Of a DNA stretch of 64,000 nt, positions 30,374 to 40,200 are shown one piece after another. Under the pieces are notes generated by a model. The model did no database searches. It worked only from the letters and a program-made list of their open reading frames with translations, and had not been told where the DNA came from. Each line of letters begins with the position of its first letter. Position 1 is the first letter of the stretch. Position numbers and translations under genes: made by a program. Source of the DNA: Schistocerca nitens (Eukaryota > Arthropoda > Insecta > Orthoptera > Acrididae); NCBI RefSeq assembly GCF_023898315.1, contig NC_064619.1, positions 344,057,150 through 344,121,149 on the forward strand, read 5' to 3'.

Positions 30374-31795
30374 CACTCCTGGAAATTGAAATAAGAACAC
30401 CGTGAATTCATTGTCCCAGGAAGGGGAAACTTTATTGACACATTCCTGGGGTCAGATACATCACATGATCACACTGACAGAACCACAGGCACATAGACAC
30501 AGGCAACAGAGCATGCACAATGTCGGCACTAGTACAGTGTATATCCACCTTTCGCAGCAATGCAGGCTGCTATTCTCCCATGGAGACGATCGTAGAGATG
30601 CTGGATGTAGTCCTGTGGAACGGCTTGCCATGCCATTTCCACCTGGCGCCTCAGTTGGACCAGCGTTCGTGCTGGACGTGCAGACCGCGTGAGACGACGC
30701 TTCATCCAGTCCCAAACATGCTCAATGGGGGACAGATCCGGAGATCTTGCTGGCCAGCGTAGTTGACTTACACCTTCTAGAGCACGTTGGGTGGCACGGG
30801 ATACATGCGGACGTGCATTGTCCTGTTGGAACAGCAAGTTCCCTTGCCGGTCTAGGAATGGTAGAACGATGGGTTCGATGACGGTTTGGATGTACCATGC
30901 ACTATTCAGTGTCCCCTCGACGATCACCAGTGGTGTACGGCCAGTGTAGGAGATCGCTCCCCACACCATGATGCCGGGTGTTGGCCCTGTGTGCCTCGGT
31001 CGTATGCAGTCCTGATTGTGGCGCTCACCTGCACGGCGCCAAACACGCATACGACCATAATTGGCACCAAGGCAGAAGCGACTCTCATCGCTGAAGACGA
31101 CACGTCTCCATTCGTCCCTCCATTCACGCCTGTCGCGACACCACTGGAGGCGGGCTGCACGATGTTGGGGCGTGAGCGGAAGACGGCCTAACGGTGTGCG
31201 GGACCGTAGCCCAGCTTCATGGAGACGGTTGCGAATGGTCCTCGCCGATACCCCAGGAGCAACAGTGTCCCTAATTTGCTGGGAAGTGGCGGTGCGGTCC
31301 CCTACGGCACTGCGTAGGATCCTACGGTCTTGGCGTGCATCCGTGCGTCGCTGCGGTCCGGTCCCAGGTCGACGGGCACGTGCACCTTCCGCCGACCACT
31401 GGCGACAACATCGATGTACTGTGGAGACCTCACGCCCCACGTGTTGAGCAATTCGGCGGTACGTCCACCCGGCCTCCCGCATGCCCACTATACGCCCTCG
31501 CTCAAAGTCCGTCAACTGCACATACGGTACACGTCCACGCTGTCGCGGCATGCTACCAGTGTTAAAGACTGCGATGGAGCTCCGTATGCCACGGCAAACT
31601 GGCTGACACTGACGGCGGCGGTGCACAAATGCTGCGCAGCTAGCGCCATTCGACGGCCAACACCGCGGTTCCTGGTGTGTCCGCTGTGCCGTGCGTGTGA
31701 TCATTGCTTGTACAGCCCTCTCGCAGTGTCCGGAGCAAGTATGGTGGGTCTGACACACCGGTGTCAATGTGTTATTTTTTCCATTTCCAGGAGTG
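30374..31795 (-). mobile_element. Younger Tc1-like element, apparently complete (1,422 bp)
   Basis: TA at 30,372-30,373 and 31,796-31,797. Tips CACTCCTGGAAATTGAAATA on the left and, reverse-complemented, CACTCCTGGAAATGGAAAAA on the right; inverted repeats of about 28 bp. It carries an unbroken transposase on the minus strand and sits inside an older Tc1 (29,997-32,829). Much more GC-rich than its surroundings. Confidence 0.95.
30529..31551 (-). CDS. Tc1-type transposase, intact 340-residue ORF
   Basis: Cut-and-paste transposase acting in the nucleus on TA targets. I chose the start at 31,551 (MPRQRGRVPY), which gives the usual Tc1 length of about 340 residues; the frame stays open 72 codons further upstream, but that stretch shows no homology. 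N-terminal helix-turn-helix pair at about residues 13-110 (FERGRIVGMREAGWTYRRIA; ATSQQIRDTV). Catalytic core: VVFSDESRF (Asp155), LLFQQDNARPH (Asp244) and SPDLSPIEHVW (Glu277). All three acidic residues are present. The second and third are separated by 32 residues rather than the 34 of classical Tc1. Codons are GC-rich. No stop or frameshift, so it could be active, though expression cannot be judged from sequence. Confidence 0.92.
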   Translation of the reverse strand: MPRQRGRVPYVQLTDFERGRIVGMREAGWTYRRIAQHVGREVSTVHRCCRQWSAEGARARRPGTGPQRRTDARQDRRILRSAVGDRTATSQQIRDTVAPGVSARTIRNRLHEAGLRSRTPLGRLPLTPQHRAARLQWCRDRREWRDEWRRVVFSDESRFCLGANYGRMRVWRRAGERHNQDCIRPRHTGPTPGIMVWGAISYTGRTPLVIVEGTLNSAWYIQTVIEPIVLPFLDRQGNLLFQQDNARPHVSRATQRALEGVSQLRWPARSPDLSPIEHVWDWMKRRLTRSARPARTLVQLRRQVEMAWQAVPQDYIQHLYDRLHGRIAACIAAKGGYTLY

Positions 31796-33015
31796 TAGAA
31801 TCGGTGGGTTCAGGAGGGTAATACGGAACGCCGTGCTGGATCCCAACCGCCTCGCATTAGTAGCAGTCGAGATGACAGGCATCTTACCCGCATGGCTGTA
31901 ACGGATCGTGCAGCCACGTCTCGATCCCTGAGTCAACAGAGGAGGACATTTGCAAGGCAACAACCATCTGCACGAACAGTTCGACGACGTTTTTCAGCAG
32001 CATGGACTATCAGCTCGGAGACCATGGCTGCGGTTACCCTTGACGCTGCATCATAGACAGAAGCGCCTGCGATGGTGTACTCAACGACGAACCTGGGTGC
32101 ACGAATGGCAGAACGTCATTTTTTTCGGATGAATCCAGGTTCTGTTTACAGCATCATGACGGTCGCATCCGTGTTTGGCGACATCGCGGTGACCGCACAT
32201 TGGAAGCGTGTATTCGCCATCGCCATACTGGCGTATCACCTGGCGTGATGGTATGGGGTGCCATTGGTTAGACGTGTCGGTCACCTCTTGTTCGCATTGA
32301 CGGCACTTTGAACAATGGACGTTACATTTCAGATGTGTTACGACCCGTGGCTCTACACTCCATTCGATCCCTGCGAAACCCTCCATTTCAGCAGGATAAT
32401 GCACGGCCGCGTGTTGCAGGTCCTGTACGGGCCTTTCTGGATACAGAAAATGTTCGACTGCTGCCCCGGCCAGCACATTCTCTAGATTTCTCACCAATTG
32501 GAAACGTCTGGTCAATGGTGGCCGAGCAACTGGCTCGTCACAATACGCCAGTCACTACTCATCATGAACTGTGGTATCGTGTTGAAGCTGCATGGGTAGC
32601 TGTACACGTACACGCCATCCAAGCTATGTTTGACCCAATGCCCAGGCGTATCAAGGCTGTTATTACGGCCGGTGGTGATTTTTCTGGGTACTGATATCTC
32701 AGGATCTATGCACCCAAATTGCATGAAAATATAATCACATGTCAGTTCTAGTATAATATATTTGTCCAATGAATACCCGTTTTTCATCTGCATTTCTTCT
32801 TGGTGCAGCAATTTTAATGGCCAGTAGTGTATTAGGTTGGTGCATAAGTTCGTAGCGTTGTTTTTTGCATGTTGGTGTTCCGATTGCTAAGGGTTTATTT
32901 ATTGACTATCAATTTTTATTTATAGTTCGCTGTTGCTATTTGAGTTTAAATTTTGTCATTTGGAGATAGTGGGTGGAGCTGTGGACGCTAGTAAGGTGAG
33001 TGCCAAGTGGAGAAA

Positions 33016-34110
33016 TATGAACATTTCAGACATATTCTTCTGCTTGAGTTCAGTAGAGGAGTGAGAGTAGCGGAGACAGCCAGAAACATTTGCACCTTGT
33101 ATTGGGATAATGCTACTGGACAGAGGACGGCAAGAAAATGGTTTTGTCGTTTTAAGGAGGATTGTTTTGACATTAATGGCTCTACATGTTCAGGAAGGCC
33201 TTCGGGTTATGCTGAAGATCGTTTAAATGCATTAATACTTAATGATCCACGTCAGTGCACCCGAGAACTGACATGTGATGAACCATTAGCATTCCACCAT
33301 CGTGTGACGTTTGCATGTAGTGAGGAAGGTTAAAAAATCGGTTATATGGATACCGCATGCGATAAGATATAATCAGCGGATGGTCATATGTGCGTCTCTC
33401 CTTGCTCGTCATCAATTGGTTCTTGAACAACAGCGACTATTCCTATCCCGTATCGTTACTGGTGTCTTTATGCTAACGTAAGGTTCAAATGGCTCTGAGC
33501 ACTATGGGACTCAACTTCTGAGGTCATTAGTCCCCTAGAACTTAGAACTAGTTAAACCTAACTAACCTAAGGACATCACAAACATCCATGCCCGAGGCAG
33601 GATTCGAACCTGCGACCGTAGCGGTCTTGCGGTTCCAGACTGCAGCGCCTGTAACCGCACGGCCACTTCGGCCGGCGCTAACGTAAGGGAATGACAGGAA
33701 TGGCTGAACCCAAACAAAGCAGCAATTTCCCGTACAAAGACCTGCGGCATCTACAGAAGATAATGTTACGCATCTGGTGGAACAGCGACGGTGAGATGTG
33801 CTAGGAATTGCTTCCTCTATGTGTAACCATCACTGCTGACATTTACTGGCAACGAGACGTCGAGCAGACACAATTCAACAACAACGACCACGAACACTGA
33901 GTGAAGTGGTGCTGTTCCATGATAACGCCCGCCCGCATTCTGCAAGACTGACAAAAAACACTATACAGGGCTTGAGATGCGAAGTCATTCCGCAGCCATC
34001 TTATTCACCTGATCTTGCAACCTCAGATTTTCACCTTTCCCGCTTTCTATCGAACAACCTTCAAGGGACTTGTTTCGGTATGAAAATGCGCTGGAAATAA
34101 GGCTCCACCA
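33016..34110 (+). pseudogene. mariner transposase remnant
   Basis: N-terminal frame 33,007-33,333: RHILLLEFSRGVRVAETARN, DNATGQRTARKWFCRFKE and DRLNALILNDPRQCTREL (the second helix-turn-helix). After the SINE: VLFHDNARPHSARLT (33,909, second catalytic Asp intact) and HPSYSPDLA-type wording at 33,993-34,020 followed by SDFHLSRFLSNNLQG. The first catalytic region around 33,830-33,850 (VTITADIYWQ) is weak. A frameshift at about 33,300 and stops make it inactive. Confidence 0.85.
33484..33676 (-). mobile_element. tRNA-derived SINE (family I), copy 5
   Basis: Target-site duplication GCTAACGTAAGG at 33,472-33,483 and 33,677-33,688. Intact B-box complement GGATTCGAACCTG at 33,600. Interrupts the mariner. 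Confidence 0.93.
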
Positions 34111-34240
34111 GTTCTTTACCTCAAAACCACATGATTTCTACAGTCGCAGAATCGAAAATTTATCTTAGCGTTGGAAACTGTTCTAAATGTAGAGGACTTT
34201 GCAATCCTTTTCACGACAATAATCAAATCAGGCAGCTCAT

Positions 34241-34508
34241 CACTCTTTTAAATAGTTTTTTTTGCTACCAAATTGAACTATGGAGCAAAACACTATGTAC
34301 GACTTCTCCCAGATGCTATTTCTGCTCATTTGACCATATTTTCTACTGCGTCAGTCACCACTGACAGTATTTTCTGGTATTTCTTTCTGATTCGTTAAAA
34401 GCTTTAATAACAAGCTGGAAATTTATTCACGTGTGTGTTACCCTGACAACTCATAGATACCAAAGTAGCCATTTACATTTTGATTACATCTATGTCTGCA
34501 TACATACC
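34241..34508. other. Interval without recognisable features
   Basis: AT-rich with no motif seen. Confidence 0.35.
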
Positions 34509-34706
34509 AGCCGTCCATTGTGGCCGAGCGGTTCTAGGCGTTTCAGTCTGGAACCTCGCGACCGCTACGGTCGCACGTTCGAATCCTGCCTCGGGCATGG
34601 ATGCCTGTGATGTCATTAGGTTAGTTAGTTATAAGTAGTTCTAACTAGGGGACTGATGACCTCAGATGTTAAGTCCCATAGTGCTCAGAGCCATTTGAAG
34701 CATTTT
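34509..34706 (+). mobile_element. tRNA-derived SINE (family I), copy 6
   Basis: GTGGCCGAGCGGTTCTAGGC head at 34,519, a mutated B box (CGTTCGAATCC at 34,577), and tail GCCATTTGAAGCATTTTA. A few bases are lost in the middle (ATAAGTAGTTCTAACTAGGG). Its 3' end directly touches a second SINE of another family. Confidence 0.88.
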
Positions 34707-34990
<284 letters not shown>

Positions 34991-35318
34991 CGCATTTTAC
35001 ATACATACTTCACATGCCACAGCCACAGTATGGTGGGGGGCGGATGGTACGTTGAACCACTACTAGTCGTTTATCCTCCTGTTCCCCTCGTAAACAGGGT
35101 GGGGGAAAAATGACTGTCTATATGTATCAGCAAACACCCTAATTTCTCTCATCTTACGTTCGTGGTCCTTACGCGAAATGTACGTTGCCGGCTGTAGGAT
35201 CGTCTCTCATTCAGCTTCAAACGTGGTTCTCTAAACTTTCTCAATAGCACTCCTCGAAAAGAACGTCGCCGTACCTGCAGTGCTTTCCATTTGAATTCCC
35301 GAACCATCTCCGTAATAG
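34991..35318 (-). mobile_element. LINE C, copy 4, 3' end (antisense)
   Basis: Minus strand encodes LLRKFREPRLKLNERRSY-type wording (35,247-35,194) and QRTFRVRTTNVR (35,184-35,149), equivalent to the RQRTFRVRTTKIR block of LINE C copy 1 at 6,088. The 3' end lies against the AT microsatellite. The upstream half of this copy is at 36,076-36,540, separated by a Tc1-like element. Confidence 0.75.
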
Positions 35319-36075
35319 ACTGAGGTGACGAAAGTCATGGGATAGTGATGTGCACATATACAGATGGCGTCAGTATCGAATACGCAAGGTATAAAAGGGT
35401 GAAGCATTGTCGGGGCTGTCATTTGTATTCAGGTGGTTCATGTGAAAAGTTTGCCCACGTGATTATAACCGCCAGACGGGAATTAACAGACTTTGAAAGC
35501 GGAATGGTTGTTGCACCTAGACGCATGGTACACACCGTTTAGGAAATAGTTAGGGAATTTAATATTTCGAGATCCATCGTGTCAAGAGTATGCCGAGGAC
35601 ACCAGATTTCAGGCATTACCTCTCACCATAGACAACGCAGTAGCCGACGGCCTTCACTTAAGGAGCGTCGTTTGTGTAGAGTTGTCAGTGTTAGCAGACA
35701 AGTAACGCTGCGTAAAACAACCCCAGAAATCAATGTGGGACATGCGAAGAACGTAGCTGTTAGGACAGTGCAGCAAAATTTGGCGCCAGTGAGGTATGGC
35801 AGCAGAAGACCGTCACGAGTCCCTTTGCTAACAGCTCTATATCGCCTGCAGCGCCTCTTCTGGGCTCGTGATCATATCGGTTGGACCCTAGATGAATGGG
35901 AAAGTATGGCTTCGTCAGATGAGTCCCGACTTCAGTTTGTAAGAGCTGTTGGTAGGGTTCGATGTAGCTGGGTATTGATCGAAGGCAACGGTAGTAAATG
36001 TAGCATCCTGCCTCTGAAATACTCCAAACTAACCTGGTGGAAATCCCAAACCCTCGCGCAGTACTGAAGAATGAA
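35319..36075 (+). mobile_element. Tc1-like element fragment inserted in LINE C copy 4
   Basis: Left tip ACTGAGGTGACGAAAGTCAT at 35,319. No matching right tip was found, so it is truncated. Lies between two halves of one antisense LINE C copy. Confidence 0.75.
35479..36066 (+). pseudogene. Tc1-like transposase, N-terminal and early catalytic part
   Basis: RRELTDFESGMVV (35,499-35,535) opens the helix-turn-helix region. From 35,579: VCRGHQISGITSHHRQRSS, RPSLKERRLCRVV, VAVRTVQQNLAPVRYGSRRP, then LQRLFWARDHIGWTLDEWES and SSDESRLQF at 35,914 (first catalytic Asp). The second and third catalytic residues are missing because the element is truncated. A stop at 35,540 separates the start from the rest. 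Confidence 0.8.
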
Positions 36076-36540
36076 TTGCACCAGTGTTCTACATGCGGTC
36101 TCCTTTACAGATGAACCACACTTCCATAAAACTCTCCAAATAAGCTAAAATCGACCATTCACCTTCTTCACCATAATCCTTAAAGACTCCTTCCACTTCA
36201 TGTTACGCCTAGATATTTAATCGACCTGATTATGTCTTTTGCAGCACACTGCTGATGCTTTTTTGATTATTACGAGATTATTTTTCCTACTCATGTGCAT
36301 TAACGTTAATTTTTCTACGTTTGGAGCTAGCGTACCAACCGAAACTTCTGTCTGTCATCTTGTATTTTCCTATAGTCGCTAAACGACGACACTTTCTCGT
36401 ACGCCAGAGCATCAACAACAAACAGCCGCATATTACTGTTCACCCTCTCCGTCAGATCATTTATGTACATCGAGAATAGCAGTGGTCCTGTCACACTTCC
36501 CTGGGGCATTCCTGGCGGCACCCTTGTCTCTCAAGAACAC
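36076..36540 (-). pseudogene. LINE C, copy 4, reverse transcriptase part (antisense)
   Basis: Minus strand: PQGSVTGPLLFSMYINDLTERV (36,505 downward) and MRLFVVDALAYEKVSS, where the catalytic FADD motif reads FVVD (36,430-36,419), so the first Asp is lost. Then a frame-broken thumb. Same family as 26,480. More decayed than copies 2 and 3. Confidence 0.8.
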
Positions 36541-36740
36541 TCACAATGAAAACAATGAATTGTATATCCCTGAAAACTTCTGCACATAATTATGTCTGTT
36601 GTGAGTGTTGAAGCGTCCACGCGTTGAATTTTATTCTTCATACTGCTTTTACAGCATCATATTGAATGTATGGTTCGATAGCAATGCCTCTTAGAAGATT
36701 TAAAAAGCATTCATTTTCAATAATTTAAAAAGATTCTGTA
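36541..36740. other. Short AT-rich interval
   Basis: Nothing recognisable between LINE C and the mariner. Confidence 0.35.
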
Positions 36741-36927
36741 TACGAGGTGTGATCAAAAACTACGATGAATGGATATTTTTATTGGCACCCGTTGACGCTA
36801 CAGCTACTTGATGTACGAGTAATTTGCCCGATAGCCTGATTTGTTGAGACAGACTGCGTCAAATTGTAACACGTTCTGACTTGTCGGTTAGCTTCCAGAG
36901 GCGCTAGAGTGAGGTTGTGTTTGCTAT

Positions 36928-38220
36928 GTCTGTCGCGAATGATGGATTTCAACAATGTTTGAACATTAAGTTCTATGTGAAGTTGCAAAAATGTGCCGAA
37001 AGAAATCATGAAATATTGAAATTGGTGTATGGTGATAGTGCTGTAACTCTGGCGACTGTTTACGAGTGATATGAGCGATTTAAAAGGGGAAATGAATCGG
37101 TAGAAGACGAGCAACGCTCGGGATGTCCATGAATCTCAAAAACAGAATAAAATGTGCAAAAAGTGGCAAAAATTGCTAGTTCAAGCAGACAAATAACTAT
37201 CAGCGAGCTAATGAAAGAACTTAGAATTTCGCAAGGGCCCTTGCAAAGTATTTTAAGTAACATTTTGCAAATGAGGTGAATGAGTGAAAAATTTGTTCCC
37301 AGTGTATTGAGTGATGAAGAGAAGGAAATTTGTGTGTCAGTTTTCAGAGAGCTGAAGGAACTTTTTCATTACGACCCGGACTACATGTCCAAAATTGTAA
37401 CTGGATATGAAACTTAGCTCCATGGGTATGACCCTGAGACGAAAATTTACAGTTACCAATGGAAAAGCCGGCCGTGGTGGTCTAGCGGTTCTAGGCGCTC
37501 AGTCCGGAGCCGCGCGACTGCTACGGTCGCAGGTTCGAATCCTGCCTCGGGCATGGATGTGTGTAATGTCCTTAGGTTAGTTAGGTTTAAGTAGTTCTAA
37601 GTTCTAGGGGACTGATGACCATAGATGTTAAGTCCCATAGTGCTCAGAGCCATTTGAACCATTTGAACCAATGGAAAAGCAGTGAATATATTCGCCATAA
37701 AAGAGCACGTCAGTCAAAATCAATCATCAAAGTCATGCTCACTGTTTTTTTTTTTTTTTTTGATACTGAGGGCATAGTGCGATCAGAGTTCTTTCCGAAA
37801 GGAACGGTTGTAGACGTCGACTTTTACAATAGTGTACTGCAACGTTTGCGAAACGATATACGAAGAAAGAGACCAGAAAAATGGACCAGTGGCTTCCTTC
37901 TTCATCACAACAAAGTGCCGTGCCACACGTCTCTTTTGATTTACGAGTTTTTGCTCGGAAAAAGTATTCCTGTTTGTACATATCCGCCTTACTCACCAGA
38001 TTTAGCACCATGTGACTTCTGGCTCTTCCCAGAAATTAAAACTGTACTTAAAGGAAAACGTTTTGACATCATTCCTGACACTGAAAGGGCCACGACTAAG
38101 GAGCTGAACAGCGTTCTAAAAAAGCTTTCCAGAAATGCTTCCAGTGAAGGATTCGACGTTGGGATAAGTGCATTGCTAGCCAAGAACAGTAATATTGAGA
38201 TTAAGTTAAATTCCATGTAA
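36928..38220 (+). pseudogene. mariner-like transposase remnant
   Basis: N-terminal wording in mixed frames: NIKFYVKLQKCAERNHEILK-like (36,962-37,020), YERFKRGNESVEDEQRSG (37,069-37,121), and a second helix-turn-helix (VAKIASSSRQITISELMKEL, 37,160-37,219). First catalytic region ITGYET/GYDPETK at 37,399-37,447 with a frame break. After the SINE, one long frame (to 38,220) has FPKGTVVDVDFYNSVLQRLR, LLHHNKVPCHTS (37,901; the second catalytic Asp of HDNA is His), and YPPYSPDLAPCDFWLFPEIK (37,981). A 16-base poly-T run at 37,745 probably arose by slippage. Inactive. Confidence 0.85.
37469..37666 (+). mobile_element. tRNA-derived SINE (family I, variant head), copy 7
   Basis: Target-site duplication ACCAATGGAAAAGC (14 bp, perfect) at 37,455-37,468 and 37,667-37,680. 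Same variant head as 24,134 (GTGGTCTAGCGGTTCTAGGC). Intact B box at 37,531. Interrupts the mariner transposase. Confidence 0.93.
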
Positions 38221-38230
38221 GCGCATTACT

Positions 38231-38449
38231 TCGTTTCTAATAAAATTATAGATCGTTTTCTTTATCTCACACTAAAGAACAAAATTGCTACAGGCATGCG
38301 TACGCCTTAATTTCCAGTTTCTGAAATATAACTTACTTGACTTAATTCCTATGGCTCCTGTGGGGGCGTAGGTATCAAAGAGAACTCTGTTCTTTCCACC
38401 CAGTTCTTGCCAACTCTTCTTGCTTTCCCTTCCACCGTCCTCTTCCATG
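38231..38449. other. Left flank of the foldback element
   Basis: AT-rich, then pyrimidine-rich (38,380-38,449). Together with 49,229 onward it should form the empty target site around a single TA. Confidence 0.4.
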
Positions 38450-38929
38450 TACAGTCGTGCTCAAAAGTATCCGAACGACCTGAATTGAATTTCGCCTGAT
38501 TCGCATGCAACCCACATACCGCAGCTGTCTAGCAGGTCCTCTAATCGCTCCTTGGTACAGTCGTTTGACTATTGAAAATGGTTCCAACAAGTCACCACTA
38601 GAAAACACTGCTCTGTATCACAATAACTCAAGATGTAAAGTAATACCACGATACTACAAATATCAGGGAACACCTTATCACAGATGAGACTGTCCTTAAG
38701 GCTTGTAAGCTCACATTCATTACAATAAATTACATACCTGAAATGTTACCACTCTCATTATTACGTCTGATAGGTAATGCACGTAGTAAGTTCGTCATAT
38801 TCATGATTTCCTCTTCAAAGTAACATACCGAACTTATTATTTAACACAAAATGACATTAAAAATTTCAGTTATTCACGAGCAGCTAGTTGAGAATATGTA
38901 TGAAATTCAAATGACACGACGAACCGTCT

Positions 38930-40200
38930 CGTTCTGCATATGGATTCAAACCCAGGTCATGCAGACAAAGCAGATTCCGTGACTGACGGAAACAAATAGT
39001 CATTCCTGATTAGGCATACAGAGAGTGGTATTCCTCGATTTTAGACAGTATAAGTTAGCAAATATCAACTTTAAATTACATAACGCAAACATTTTTAACG
39101 GACGCGAATTCCTACCCAGCATCTATTGTCCCTCTTAACGAACTAGGAGAGATGTTAAATATTGCTTCTTCACAACTAACTTACTTGAAATACCGTGAGG
39201 TAAGGCTTTGTGTTGGACAGGGATTCGAACCCAGAACCTAATCGGATTTACATAGAAGCACAATCAACTGTGACATATCGGATTTTCTTGGCAGTAGCTA
39301 GATCTTTTAACTGAAATGACGAGACGAAACATTAAGTTTTTCCTTCCCAGGGCTCCAACCCGACACCTATCGGTGTTATATTCTAGAGAAAACGAACGTT
39401 AAATATGGGTTTGTTGCACCAGCAGCGACGTGTGAGCATGTTTGAACTAGAAATAATATGACGAAGAGTTCAATGCTGACTGGGAATAGAGCCCCACACA
39501 AAAAGACGTCAGCTACCGAATTTTCTCCACCAGCAGCTCGGAATAACATCTCGGACTTCCAGTGATCTCGCAAATAGTTCTGAGTCTCACTGGGAGTTAA
39601 AAACGTCACATATCGAAAGTGTTGACAACAAATGAAAATACATGAAAAATCAAAATTATTATCCACCAGCAGATAGGTGTTCTCATGCTAGAGCTTGATA
39701 ATACATAATGAAATCTTTAGTGCCGGGCCAGGATTCGAACCCATTCAAGCGCAATATGTGGAGATGTTGATGAATCTGCCGTTTTGAGCAAACAACAAAT
39801 TGTAGCCGAGATGTATTGTGACGAAGGGATCAAATTCCACGTTAAGGGCGGTCTGAGTTGCATTCCCAGTTCAGAACCAGTTTTTCGACACACAGAAGCT
39901 CAGATAAAAGATGGAATAAGTGTCCTGTGAGCCTACATAGCGTTTGTTCCGTCACTAGAAATAAATAGCTAGTATAAGAAAGGTTACTGGTGATAGAGTT
40001 TCTACATGTCGCCACTCCAGACTTTATTGTGGTTCAACCTAACGCCTACTTGGTAGAGAAGGAATATCACTTTTAATGTGAATTTCAGACCACAATGCCA
40101 TTATATCTTCTTCACTTGGTGTAGCCAGAAGAAAATGGAATCTGTCTCTCCCTATCTAAAATTATTGACAGAAGCTGGAATCGAACCCAGACCATAGATA
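38930..40200 (-). repeat. Degenerate box-containing tandem array in the left arm
   Basis: Inverted counterpart of the right-arm array. GGATTCGAACCC-type motifs lie near 38,942, 39,218, 39,730 and 40,184, with weaker ones between. An additional unit at about 39,560-39,705 (containing a CCACCAGCAG block near 39,664) is absent from the right arm. This suggests unit gain or loss by slippage or unequal exchange. Confidence 0.55.

Larger units (their letters stand above)
30240..32692 (+). pseudogene. Older Tc1-like transposase, interrupted and decayed
   Basis: N-terminal part before the nested element: RHHISDFDKCRI-like wording then DRMTVSRI (30,350-30,373). After it: QQHGLSARRPWLRLPLTLHHRQKRLRW (31,997-32,077), the first catalytic region FFG/SDESR at 32,129-32,145 with a frameshift, VWRHRGDRTLEACIRHRHTG-type wording at 32,174-32,235, FQQDNARPRV (32,389) with the second Asp, and FSPIGNVW (32,490) where the final catalytic Glu is Gly. 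D-to-E spacing is 34 residues, as in classical Tc1. Dead by insertion, frameshift, stop at 32,271 and active-site loss. Confidence 0.85.
29997..32829 (+). mobile_element. Older Tc1-like element, split by a younger Tc1
   Basis: Inverted repeats CACTACTGGCCATTAAAATT (29,997) and its complement ending AATTTTAATGGCCAGTAGTG (32,829), flanked by TA (29,995-29,996 and 32,830-32,831). Without the nested element (30,374-31,795 plus one TA) it is about 1.41 kb, a normal Tc1 length. Its right TA is also the left TA of the mariner that starts at 32,832. Confidence 0.92.
32832..34240 (+). mobile_element. mariner element, right end missing, with nested SINE
   Basis: Starts with TTAGGTTGGTGCATAAGTTC directly after TA (32,830-32,831), which it shares with the neighbouring Tc1. 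It is the same family as the mariner at 23,112. No right inverted repeat was found; the end near 34,240 is approximate. A SINE interrupts it at 33,484-33,676. Confidence 0.85.
36743..38230 (+). mobile_element. mariner-like element (second family), right end missing, with nested SINE
   Basis: Left tip CGAGGTGTGATCAAAAACTA after TA (36,741-36,742). No matching right repeat before 38,449. Interrupted by a SINE at 37,469-37,666. Without it the element is about 1.29 kb, close to full mariner length. Confidence 0.85.

Noticed and set aside
31330..31821. Several plus-strand frames of 76-163 residues over the young Tc1
   Set aside because: They are antisense shadows of the intact transposase in GC-rich DNA.
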